Assembly: GCA_018873245.2 (NCBI GenBank)
Contig: JAEMBT020000003.1
Coordinates: forward strand, 5,227,843 to 5,291,842
Length of the DNA: 64,000 nt
Direction of reading: 5' to 3'
Source of the DNA: Archegozetes longisetosus
Lineage: Eukaryota; Arthropoda; Arachnida; Sarcoptiformes; Trhypochthoniidae
Below, in pieces: positions 14,789 through 28,600 of this stretch (its first letter is position 1; each line of letters starts with the position of its first letter). Made by a program: the position numbers and the translations under genes. The notes under the pieces were generated by a model. That model had not been told where the DNA came from and did no database searches. It saw nothing but the letters and a program-made list of their open reading frames with translations.

Positions 14789-17700
14789 CAAAATAAGTCG
14801 ACATCATAAATAGTATATTGTAAAAACTCACTTTTGTTAGAATAACATTTAAATTACTTTAATAGAAACAGTTAAAAATGATCTTAAATTCAAAGTCATT
14901 TTAATGACCGTATATTCATTGTGCGATTGAGTGCAAACTCGAAAGTGTTGTGATGACAAATATTTGTCCTATTGTGATACAAATATGATTTACCATATAT
15001 TGTAGGCTTTTATACTGAATTTGGTTTCAAGTATTCCAAAGTTAAAAATGTAGCATATAAATTACTTTAACGTGAAGTGATAGTCGACAATCAACTGAAA
15101 CTAATTTTGTTTATTGCGATCATCAATGGATTCACCTTTTACAGTTTAACTTAAGATTCATGTTGAACAAGTCAAGTTTAATGCTGTACAGTGTATGAGA
15201 AGCTACGAGCAACAACTCTTTCAATGAGAAATAATCACTTTTTTAAGTTAAACTTTATGGTGCACTCAAGTAGTTTAATATTTGAATTTAGAACTTATTT
15301 GAAAAGTAGATACAAAATAGTTGATCAAAAAAGAAATACAGAATTAGGTAATATATTTAGTGCGCAAACTTTTACATAAAATTCATATAAGAAATAAAAC
15401 GAATGAATGGTAACTTATTTAATTTACTTAATAAAATTCATTAAGGTTATAAACTGTACGCAATTAGCATAATCTATAATAATGTGGCTTCATTTGTGCT
15501 CACGTTTTTAAGGCAATATCACATTAATTTACTTTTCCACCTTCTATGCAAATTACTTTATCTAAACTTGACTTCAATTGTGCTTAATTCAATGCAAGAA
15601 GATAGCGATTAGACTTCTCTGTTACTCTCAAATATTATTCAAATAATACAAATAGAGGAACATCAGATTGTGTTCCAACATTTGCATTGCGACTAAGTAT
15701 TTCATATACTTTTTTACACTTGTATTTGTTCACAACTCGATACCACTAGTTATCATTTTGTACTACAAGTTGCAAAAGTGTTTGCGAAAAGTTATTCATA
15801 TTAACCAATTATAATTATTTGTGTGTAGTTCATGTAACCAAAGCAAGTATATTAAACACAAAGTGTTTTCAGTCTGTTTCGTTTATTCTAAGTTATTATT
15901 TTTGGTTTGGATTTTCATTATTCCCAAACACCTTTAGGTTTGCGAAAGTTTTGCTCAAAATTCAACAACACTTGCAATCCATAGTATAACTGAAAAGTTT
16001 TGATGCAGTTAAAAAATATTTCAAGAATAATTGTGTTCTTATGGTAACGATTATAATAGACGAGAAAAAACTTTAATCTATTGAAAGTTACTGCCAGTAA
16101 AATTGAATAATACTTAACGGAAATACTCTGAGTATAAATAGAAAAGTTAAATTTAAGAATTGGTCGCATTTATCTTCTCCATTTCACATATTTATAATCC
16201 TTATATTGACATTGCATACATGTAATTGTTCATGCATTCAATTGCTATTCGTAATATATTCATAAATCAATTGATAAGATCATATTGAACTTAGTATTTC
16301 AATGAGTTTTAAGAAGTTATCGATGTATCAATTGAATTATCAGTATATTGTTATGAGTAGTAATTCAATGTATGAATGACTACATGAATGCAATGTTAAT
16401 ATAAGGGCTATGAACATGTAAAAAAGTAGAAGATAGATGCAATCATTTAAGTACTATTGTAGTTTAACAACCCAAAAGTACACAAATATCAACTTCTTAT
16501 TATAACTCAATGAATTAGAGTATCTCAAAAGTAGAATAAACACTTTGAAAATAACTGCAATTCTTATTCATTTGAAATGCAACTTCTGTGAATAGCGGAA
16601 AAGTTGCTTCCATACTCTGCTTAGATTGAAAAAGGCAAAAATCAATTGCCATTCTTTTGATTTACATCAACAAACATTAACATAACTAATTTTTACATGA
16701 GTCAAATTTTAGTGCTCATATCGTTTAAACTTTACTCTGTTATTCACTCAAAATTGTCTTGTATTTGTATAGTTTTTATTGAATAAGATACGAAATGAAT
16801 GTTTTTTATTTAACACACTTTGCAGCTAAATTCTCGTTTTGATAGATTAGTTGTTTTTGCCTAAGAAATGAAAGTAAAGTATAGAAAAGTATAGTTTGGC
16901 GCAGTACTATTTCACATGAAGTGAACAAAGCCTGACAATCATCGATTGACGTAGAAGAGAACACATTTGGGATTGAAACTAATTTCGCTTGATTGAAGTC
17001 AATACAATAGTATAATTGGTTGGAAACTGTGAAAACAGCAGTTATTTATATGTAATAATCATAGACATATGGACTGGTTTCTGTTGATTTGAATGAGAAA
17101 ACCAGTAGTGGAACCAAGTGCTACAAAACTTACTATCATTAGATTCTATTTGATTACAGCCCTATTTCTGGACAAGTTGTCAAATACTAAACGTTTTTTA
17201 CTTGCTCTACTATACCATAAAATCAATGAAATTTGACTGATAAACGAATTTGGGTTGAATTTTGTCTTATCTAATAATCAATTTAAAGTGGTCTATAAAT
17301 ATTAAAACAAAAATTAATATAAGGTAAGTATTATTTAATATTGAAGCGATGGACGTATTGATGGAAGTTTAGTTGGATAATTATTCTAAATTAGGTATAA
17401 CAATGTGAAAAGTTTGATATTTTGTCTGAAGATATAGTGCAATAAATGGAATTAGTGTCACATAATATAAGTGAAATTGTTGCTCCCATAAGAGAGATAG
17501 TTTCAACTAAAGTAGAAAATAACTTATAGTTTCACTTCTTCTAATTTACTTTAAACTTCTTTTGTTAAAGCATTTTTCTCTTCATTCTTATTTATCGTTC
17601 AAACGCACATTTTTTTGATAGCTCAACGATAAGTTGAAACAAAACATTTCCAAATAAGTTACTTCGAACAATTTAGCCACCATTTGTTGGATTTCGATTC

Positions 17701-20700
17701 GTAGTAATACTTAAGAAATTGTTGTCATGAAATAAAAATAGCATTAAAATGCTGTTTGGCTTTAGCTTCAAATTAAATATTAATTTATTGATGAATAATC
17801 GAATTCGAGTAACAACTTATTAATTATGCAAAACTAGAATGAATAGTACCCATCGCTCAATAGTTACTTCAATCGAAATATTAGATTATTACTCAGCCTA
17901 ATGTCCAACAGCACAATAATCAAATACCTTTTACAGATTTTATCCTTCACTTTAGTCACTAAAAACAATACTTGTTTGCAGCTATCTTCAAATTTCAACC
18001 GTAAGACTACATGACTGAAAAGGAAAGTTTTTCGATCAATCTGAAAGTCGACTAATCGATAAGATACCGAACTAAGCAGTACACCAAGTAGCGAGAAGTT
18101 TATTTGAAAAAAGAATGCTAAGTTATGTAAATTACATTTTGTACTAAAGTTGAGCTCAACTATAAAACTTTTTGCCGCTTAACTATTCTTTAGTTTTGAT
18201 TTGAGATAATATTCATCTAATCATAAGTCAAATCTTTTATTATAGAATCGAATTGAATAAAGTTTGAATGAAAGATTTTTTTTATATAACATCGCTTAGA
18301 GATATAGTACGCAAAGTGATTAGTATGCAAACGAAATGCTAATCACTTGAAATCTGAAGATTACAACAAGTTGCCCATATATTGAACTTATTAAATTGAG
18401 ATACTATTGTGTGTAGAAAATTCAATGTTGCAATAAGTCTTCGTTTGAATACATCAATCATAAGTAATCCGACTTTAAAGAGAGTTTTGTGCTATTAAAA
18501 GCAACTGAAAGTTTCGAAATGATTTGCAATCACGTAATTTTGAAGAAAGAAAAATAGAAAAATAGAAACAAAGCAGAGAAAGTGAACATTTTTGCATTGA
18601 ACTGCAATCATCTTACTAAAGCTAAACTAACTGTCACCATAAATGATTTTCTCATTTGTTTTAGCGCATCGAAGTTCTGATCAATTACGATAATGATGTT
18701 TTGGCAGCAAATGTATAAAATGAAATTGGCACCGCTTGACTTCGTCTTACTTTCTTAGTTAGAAGACACCAGAATCAGGTATTCCATTAGTGTACTAACT
18801 GAACGCCAAATGCAATCAATCAGATACTGAGGGTGAAGTTTGTACAGATTTTTGCACACGTTTAATATTTGAAAATATCAGAAACACAATTCGCGCTATT
18901 TAATCAAATTTGTTTGTATTTAGAGCTTTTCGATAAGAAAGATATATTCAATTAGTTTGAAAACTATTGACGAATGTTTGACTAAATCTGTTTTCTTAGT
19001 CAAATTGAATAAACTTCGGCCTGAGTTATTGAACAAATAAAAGCAATGGACAAAGTAAGTTAGTCAGATAAGTCAGAATAAGTCACAATCGGTCAGAATA
19101 AAATGAAAGTTGTTTTGTGAAAAGTAAATGTTTATATTTGTTTTGATCAATTGATGTGTTAGCAAAGTTAGTCAGCTAAACCTAGTGATGGATTATGAAT
19201 TTTATTTTACCCTCTACACATCATTTCCTACTTTCAATGATTCTCAATTTCTAAATAATACACTTTAGAATCTAAAATTATCAAACATATTCGTCTGCAG
19301 TCTTTTACTAAATTGAAGCTATTTTTGAGTATTCGTAAATGTCAGTTTTCTATCATTCTGCATGGGGTCTGTTCTTACATATAATAAAACTTAATTTTGT
19401 TCAACTCACTGGACTATAGAAACGAAAGAAATAAAATAAGGTTTCAAAAGCTGAAGTATTTTCTTTTTTAGTTAGATCAAAACTAATTGGTTTACTGTTG
19501 AGGAACAACCTGAAATATAGGAATAAAAGTGTGTTTAAAAATACTTGCTGGAAAGGGTATTAACTATTGAGATATTATCTTATTTTAAAATTAAAACTCA
19601 GATCGAGCTAATTTTTGAAAAGCTCTTTTTTGTGGTATTTGATTTTTTAATATGAATCATGTGATCTTTACTGTTTTAGTAATAAGCAATAAGTTTGAAA
19701 AAACTAATATTTGCATATACATTATTTAAATTGTGGAATACTTACAGAAGTAATGTATGGAAATATTTATGCTAAATAGCTATCTTTTTGACTTACAACA
19801 TCTGACGCAATATTTGTTACTACTGAAATTGCAATAACTCACTCAAAATAGATGCGTAGCTACAAGATAACTACTGTTGCTATCTTATCTTCCTTGTGAT
19901 ACACTTCAATTTTAGCTTAATCTCTAATTGCAATACTCCATTTAGTCTAGAATTACTAAGAATTCATTTGACATTATATCAATTATTATGGTTTGATAGG
20001 AATGTTAGCGCAACAACTCATTACTATGCATCATTTTAAAGTGATCGAGTACATTATATTATAATGATTAATCATTGAAAACACTTAGAAGCGATTAAGT
20101 TTATTCTTTCGCATTAGCTTTGGATTAATAAAAATCATAGTTAAGTAATTGACAAATTAACAGCACAAACTTCAGTACAATGCGTGTGTGATCGTATTTG
20201 ACAGGCTTTGAATAGTTTTAAAAGTAAATGACTAAATAAATGCAACCATCAAATGATGAAATGGTGAAAAATGGCAAAATAAGCGCTGATTTATTACTCA
20301 TATTCTCGTGTCTGTGGGCTATGAAGTAAGTGAAGTGAACACACCATAAAACGATAGTCAACTCTGAAGATGGAACAAGTTTGGTTTGTGAAACGGCAAA
20401 TGTGTGTTTGCGACATCAATAAAGCATTGAAATCAATGAGTGTTGTAGTGCATTCGCTTAGAGATTGTCGTGCGTTCGCTTATCAAACTGTGCAAATGCC
20501 TCTTCCCATCAAAATCACATCCGATCACAAGCACTACTATTTCACAAACATATTGCCTGCTATTGCATGACTGCCTTCTTTGACATATAGAACATTGTTT
20601 CGCATTGGATTATGGGAATTACCATCGAGAAAAGGAACAGGAATACCATCTTGAGAAGTTAATCACATACTCATACTATTTTTGATTGTCGTACAATCTA

Positions 20701-23700
20701 ATAATCATTGCCGATATGTAATCCAACGGCAATTATTTTATGAGTATAAGTATGACTATAACTTCAATATGAGTCTAGTTTTTAGTTATGTTAAAACCGT
20801 TATTTTTTGATCAATGTTTCATTCAGAAAATTTATTCAGAATTTGTCAAATTTCACAAACAGTAATACACCTGTTTGTTAGGCAAGTATCTATAATTTGA
20901 TTACTTGTAAACTTTAGTTTTTAAAACTAATTAAACATTAGATGCTTTAACGGAAATTCATTTTTATTCCAAGATAAAAATATCTGAAGCAACAACGCAG
21001 TTGTTAAGCATATACTACGTTAATGTGAAGTTATCGATTCAATTTGAAGGATTAATTCACAGGTATATCAATAATTTTCGGTTAATTATCTGTTAATATT
21101 ATCGAGCCATTGAAATAGTTGCAGCTACGACTCACTGTCTGGTATTAGACTTAAATCGTTTATTTCAATAGAAAAGAGCTCAATTAAAGTCTCGAATTTA
21201 AAGGACATCGTAGAAGTTCGAGTTAGATATCATCCGAATATGTGACAAGGCTATGCACGCGATGCGTGGAATGAGCATTTCATAACCTTTTGACAAGTTA
21301 TGAATAAGAAACTGATAACCAATGCTAGAGCGAAAAATCAATCAGACAATTCTAGACCTGCCTAAACGCCGACTAAAATTAAGGTCCTTTTTACCTATAA
21401 GCGTGAGATAGTGGCTTATTTCGACCCTCTTCTATCTTCAATTAAAGTCTTCTTTCCAAATATTTGCAATAAGACATTAAGTTATTGAGTTCATTGTATT
21501 ATTTATTCTTATTTTGACTTAGAAAACAATGAAAATATACATAAGATTTTACTCTTTATTTACACAATTTTTTAAAACTAGACAATTTTCATTACAAAAT
21601 TTGGCAATTTTCTTGCGTTCACACAATCGAGTGAGTTTTCCTTTACATTTACAATTTGAAAATGTATTCTCGCGCAATTTTTGTTGTGCTCTTATTTTTC
21701 TTCTAGAAATAGTATTATCTTCTTTTGAATTTATTGAATAATAAAATTTTACATTTTCTGGTAAAATAACAAAATGCAAAAGTTTTTTACATCATTAGAT
21801 TTAGACTGTTTTACAGGACGAAATACTTGATATGCATTCTCTAAACTTTCAAAATTGAAATTGTCCACGCATGAGTTTGGTTACAATAGATTAATAGTTA
21901 AATCAAAATTTTCTTACTAGAAAACTGTTGTCGTAAAAACACCATCTTTACTGAATTTCAATTCAATAGTTTGTAAAAACTTTGATCAATTAATCTCTAA
22001 CTTATTGTCAAGTTATAACCATAGCGGTAGAAATTAAATCCTGTGAGTATTACTTATGTTTCTACTCTTCTGTTCATTATTATATGGGACTTGTGTTCAT
22101 TTGGCGTTTAGGCAAATCTTCAATTCTTTCATTCAAATGTATAATTTTCAGAATCAAATTTTAGCTACTTATATAGAGAAAACTATGGACTCAGTATGGT
22201 GCCAAGGATGTAGATAGGACCAAAGTAACTATCTAAGTTTAAACTTTATTACTCAACGACTTTTTAAGATTTTCCATAGAGAATAATAGCATTTTGTGAG
22301 AAAAATGGATCGAAGCTGTGAATTTGATGAGCTTTTTTTCTCGGCAACTCAGAATTGAAGAGAATTTTTGGAAGATTTGGGCAAATCTTTTTAAAAAAGT
22401 TTGATATAAATGTGCAGGTTGGAAAAAATTGTAACTTAAGTTCGAGGAGCTTTGAACTCAGTTTTCTCGACTTTTTAAGACCTATGCCATACTAAATGAA
22501 GAAAGAGACAGTTAGCTCATTATTTAAACTAAATACTCAAGATCTGTCTAAAAAATTTATGTTTTATCAAATAGAAAGCTAAACATATATAAATAAAAGT
22601 CAAATGCGTGAAAGCAATGATAATATTCTAACGATAAATCAAGTGATAAATAGAGTTGAATTTTCTATTTTTATCATGTGATTTGATTATTTCCATATTG
22701 TTGGAAGCTTTGAAAACAATTTAGGTAAGCTAATGAAAGCAGAGTTTTTTAATTTTACTTATCATTATAATTCATAGAGTTATTTAGACATTAATAATGC
22801 ATTCTTCTGTATGAATGTTGTGATTAATTATACAATCTATGTTTTTCAGTCATAGCTAGAAAGCATTCAATTTAAAAGGTAATTATTATTGTGCCTTAGA
22901 CGTGATTTACTTTATGAATATTTATAACCTGACCACACAAATTATTTCCATTAACTCATTCTGCCAGCACTTAACTTAAAATCATTTGAGCCTCCAAGGC
23001 ATATATGCTTATATGTATCTAACACTTATGACTTAGTCATTTGTTTTCATGACTTTTAGGCTAAATCCAAATTTCATCTTACGGTCCTTCTAGTCAGCTC
23101 GAATTTAGTCATTCAGAAAGTTTGCTATTTTTCAAAGCGGAGTAATATTGTTTTTTATAGAGATATATTTTATACTCTAATGCTTGTACTCTATCTTCCA
23201 AATGTCATGTTTGCTTGAAGAGAGTCTAACTCTTCAATTTTTAGTGTAAATTTGTCCCAAGAGGTCAGTTGACTCTTTAATTTGGAAAATAATGGCCAAT
23301 TCGATATTGAAATCTTCTAAGATTAAGTTATTTATTGATAGCATTAGCTTCAAATAGACGCAAGTTCATAGGTTGTGACGCAAAAGTAGATATAACTTGT
23401 ATGCAGTTTATTTTGAGGCATTTTCTCATCCTTTCTGAGTAAAAGCGTTTAGAGTTTTCAATATGACAGCAATGCTTTTTACAAATTTCCTCAAACAATA
23501 TATAAAAGCAGAAAAGGAGTTTCTTCAAAAGTTCAAAATAGAATTTTCTTAAAAGCTTTCATAATACAAGTACTGGTATAAGGATTAAGTGCTATGACTT
23601 TTTCATCAACTTCAGGTAACTTAATTTGAAAGGCGGACAAACACTTTCAGTCATTTTCAACTGAAGCATAAGTTAATAGACTTAAAATTTAGTAATAGGA

Positions 23701-25674
23701 ATGCAGATATAAAAAAGTACATGAAGTTACCATGAATTTCATACATAAATTAAGAAGCATGACATGGTGTCAGAATGCATAAGATTAATTATTAATGAAA
23801 GCGATCATTGGAGACAGTTTGGGCTCATCTACTAATACCTTATCACCATATAATGTGACAAATTTACTTTCAACCATATAATCAGTTAAGAAACTTTAGA
23901 AATCATTATATTATGCACAACTATCTCTAATTGGCTTCGCCTTATGGCTTAGACAACTTTCTATCGGTAAAGGATTCGATAAATCCATTATTACTTTCAA
24001 TTTTCTAGTTGATCGTCAAAAATGAATTTCGATCAAATTTCAGTTATTAGACTGTTTCGCATGTTTGGATTGGGCTAATCTTTTAGATGAAATCCTTTGG
24101 CATTCATACGAAAGCAATCAAAGCCCTTATTGTGGTCCGCAAACGCAAAGCTTCAAGTCATATGTAGAATACATGTGATTCCATATTGAAAACTCAGATA
24201 AATCGTTGAACCTGACGATCTTTTTGAATCAGTGAAAAGTCAATCTTCATCTTTTCAAATGTAATCCTATGGATCTCCACATACTGTAACTCATTTATTA
24301 CGATTTGACTTCTGGTATTCAAGTTCAGATCAGACCGAATTGGATCGATCGTTTAAAACCAATATTTTTTTAGAAATAGCTTCAAGTTTTCCAAACTAAT
24401 CAATCAGTTTTGATATTAATTTTAATTTTCTATGTGAAAATAGGGATTCAGTTGGATTGGCTGTCATTTGATAGCTGGTTGTCAATTAGATTCTCGAAGA
24501 CTATGTTTAATATTCTTTATATTCTAGTATTATTTAAGGCTCAACTTATTCACATCTTTTATTGAATAAGATGACGAATTTGAAATTAATTATTATATGA
24601 TAATAACTTTCAAGTTCTTTATTACTTTTTGCGCTCAGCTAATAAACGAAGGCTTATTTACATCTAAATTTGTTTTCATTCAAATAGAGATCTATTTATT
24701 GAGTTTTATTTTAATATCTTTTGATAAGAGTATTGGATCCACTTATCACTTCAGTGCTATCATTCAAAGTACTCAAATTAGTTTACAGCTTTAGACATTA
24801 CAAAATCAAAGTTAATTTTGATCTAATGAAGACAATTGATTCATTGTAACTTTGACGAAGAGATTCTAGGGAAGTAAAGTAATAAAAATAAAACTTGTTT
24901 GAAAAATCTGCTTTCAAAAAAATAGGAAATATCCCACGCAACATATAAAATCGAACTGCAGTGAATTTTGAATAAATTAGAGAAAATATATAATTGTAAA
25001 AATAATCGGTTACGACTCATCAGATTAGTAGAAATCTAATTTGAGAAATCAATGAGGCGCAATTGTAAAAAATGACAAAATTGGATAGAAATTCGCTAAA
25101 TGTTCCTGAGAGGAAGTTAGCTGAAAGGATTTCGTTTTATGCAATCCTATTCTGATTTATATTTTTAACATTTTAACATTTGCAATTGATGCTACTTAGA
25201 CTTATTTGTCTGCTTATTAATATTATCTGGGATATATAATAGGACTTATATCGTATACGTTTAATAAACAGTGTACAATCAGATTATTGTACAATATGTT
25301 AACTTATAAGAGCTTAAATTTAAGATATGGTAACTGCGCAACGATTTTATGAATAAAATAAGCTTCTTATAAGGTAACTATGCAGATAATGCCTTTTATC
25401 ATTAAAAAAACAAAGTTCATCATTTCAGCACTTGTAGAAATGCTATCGAAGTCATAACTAAAACCATACAGATTTGCCTATTTTTCATTCTAATAACTAG
25501 CGTAATTTCGATCCGAGTAACACTTCGAAAAACTAATGTTTACGTCGGAAGTTTGACTGTATATTTATAGTTAAATCTAGAGGATATGTGTCATATGAAG
25601 TCACAATTTTTATATCATACCAGCACAAAGGTGTCAAATTATTAATATTTTTATTTTGGCCGTACAACAGAAAA

Positions 25675-28600
25675 ATGCAGTGCTACTTTATGATTTTGGT
25701 CTTCACTGTATTTGATTTTTTCATTGTTAAAACTTATACATTGCAAGTAAACAATTTTGATAATAATTCAAATAATACTAATGACGATGAAGAGGAAAAT
25801 AGTTGGTTTTGGAATAAAGAAGACTACCCCAATCCATATGAAAAGCCTCCATATTGTAAAAGGACAAGATTATCTTCTGTTTGCGATCCTGATCAAATTC
25901 TAACTCGGAAAGAAGGTAAACAAGACAAGTCTTAAATGCAATGCTGTAATTGATTTGTCTGGTCCATAATTATTTGTTGATGTGTATATCAAAATTAGTC
26001 TATTGAATGAGAATCAACTAGAATAGAGTGATTATATATGTAAAGATGCGATCACTTTCTCCGATGCTCATATGATAACAGATTTGGCTTTCTATCAATA
26101 TTTGGCTCTCAATTTAAACTGTAATCATCCTAAGGGAGAACATGGCTTAATCTGAATATTGACATAAATTACATTGTATTGTCATGTTTAGGTATAAGTA
26201 GCTTACTACTATCCCGGGAGAAGTTTCTCAAGCTTTTACATTAAGAATTGATTGTATTAGTAAATCTACGCATCAATATTAATAACGTCCTCTCAGAGGT
26301 TCGTATTAGCCTATTAGAGATACTGCATTTCACAAAACTCACTCATTCATCATATTTTTGCCCAAAAATCAAAGTCATAACTCATACCCTTTCTGCTAAT
26401 GTGTCACCACTAAAGTCAATACAAATACCTATTTATTTAATGTCTCACTTCTAATAAATTTATTGAATGAAAGGCTTATCTTTCAAGTTAATAAACTTTT
26501 TTTGACGTCACTCTATGAGTAATCGAAACAACATTTGAGTACAAATATAATGCGAGTTTGTGGCGTATTTATTTGGAATATTTTCAGACAAATACGTTCA
26601 AAGAACAATCACTCTTTTTGAACAATGACCTTTTATGAATAAACACAAATTACCAGTTATTAAACACTTTCTACCAAAGTGCCCAACTCTCAGATACAGA
26701 CTTTGAGATACAGTGAAATCAATTAGAATATCGTGCGTTTTGCTTCATGTAAATATTACTTTAAATATGATTTGCAACAATATCTTTAGGAGCAGTTTGG
26801 ACAATGTCAGGCAAACCTAAACAAGTAATTTGAGCCTTCCCTTAGATTCTCTAAAACCTGTACACAAAAAATAGTTGAGTTTGTTTTTCAACGTTTATCA
26901 TCTCATATTGATCTTAATTACCGTAATTAAGTCATAATTGATTGAATCGCACTAAACTTTATGGCGACTTTATCATTAAAGTCTCATTTTATTTATTGAT
27001 TTTTGCACCATTTTGTAGCCATTTTCTACTCTGTTAGCAATTTATTGTTGAATTTGGTGAGAATTGATGTTTGTTCTGATGTAGTCTGAATGTTGTGAAA
27101 GCTGACGTTCGTTGGATCAGTAGCTGCTGAGACATAGAAGTCGATTTAAAACTTTGATGTCTGCTGTAAAGCCGATGTCTATTTCTAACTTATTACATCA
27201 CATACATAGACAGCTTTTTTAAACTTGACTGCATTTCGAACATCTAATGCTTAATAATAAATCACTTCACCTAAGAAACAAAGAAAAGGTGTCATTAGAT
27301 ATCAACCATTCTCGGTTAAGCCATAAAACTAATAGTGATTAAGTTGTCTGCTTTTTTTACTCATCAAATATTTGATAATTAAGTCAGGTATTCAAATATC
27401 GATTCTGCTAAACCAGTTAGATCATCTTTCAATCACTTTCTCATTTTCGTTAGGTTATATCTTATTATTCAAACGTAAGAAATGATTGCTTTTTTGCAAT
27501 GAGAAACAAAATGCCAAAGTTTAACATTTAGGAAATGAGCAGTTCATGTGAAGATATCGTCGGGTCGGCGCTATAAAGTGTTGTAATGTCACTTCAATTA
27601 CAGATACCACTTGACAGCACCCACCCTACCAAATATTGATTTTTTTTAATTAACATGCTATTTTTAACTAATCTAATTTCTTACTTCGACAATTTTAGCT
27701 GAAAAAGTTCCATACGAGTGCATTTAACATAGAAACTGAAGTTTAAATAAAAGCCTAGGCTTCAATCTCTTCTTGGCGTTTCAATGTGTCATTTGATATA
27801 TCGAACAATTTCAAGAGCTCCTCTACTTAGTCTGCCCAAATATTCAATAGAAATTTGATATTCAAGAACCGTTATTGAACATTCATCAATTTGACTATTG
27901 AATGCTTAGTGTTAGTCCCTATACCGAGAGATTTGGAATATATTTGGTAGATAATAGTAAGATTATAACAGTCTGACCCGGAATGTTATGTCACATTATA
28001 CTTGATTGACAAAAAATTGCTTACATTCACATTATAGTCATGTTATTGATTAGTTTCTGACTTTATTCAACCAATAGCATTGTATATTATCATAGGATAT
28101 GAACACAAAAATGATTATATAGCATAAGAATGACCATCATATGAAATATTTGCTGATCACACTCATTCTACCATTCTCTACCATTCGCTTCCAACGAAAG
28201 AGCTTACCATTTCAAATCTGTTTCAATTAACAAATACTTTATCCATTCTTATTATTTCATTTGAATCTTTCTAAGATATCCAAATAGCAACTACCATAAG
28301 AACTGAAAATTGAACTTGAAATCGTTCGTATTTGTAAGTCGATCGCTTGTGTTGCAATATTCATATTTTCACACCTGATATCAATTGAAAGTTTTGACTT
28401 CTATAGAAAACGTTAGAAACAAATGGCAATTTCCTTGCAGTCATATCTAGTTTTTATCATATTTAGACTAAGTTGAAGCTATTTATTAATTTATTATCGT
28501 AAAGCACAGAAAATGTTTGCATATCAATGCTATTCCCAAATGTTGGACCTTGTCAGTTTTGACTAAAAATTCCATTAACTTGCAAATGAATTAGAGACCA

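Larger units (their letters stand above)
5740..25587. other. Gene-poor AT-rich DNA, no gene recognised
   Basis: About 20 kb without a supportable gene. The longest open frame (11,682-11,966 +, about 94 codons) is low in complexity, has no recognisable domain and no flanking exon that extends it, so I do not call it. Other frames of 60-80 codons are what random AT-rich sequence gives. Visible structure is limited to a 34/39-bp tandem duplication (14,716-14,788), a 10-bp-stem hairpin (12,190-12,219) and scattered A-rich runs. Confidence 0.6.

Noticed and set aside
25588-25674. Upstream GTG-initiated extension of the MOLO1-like exon 1
   Set aside because: It is not an ATG, and the ATG at 25675 directly opens a signal peptide. 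A CAG at 25665-25671 may be a 5' UTR splice acceptor.
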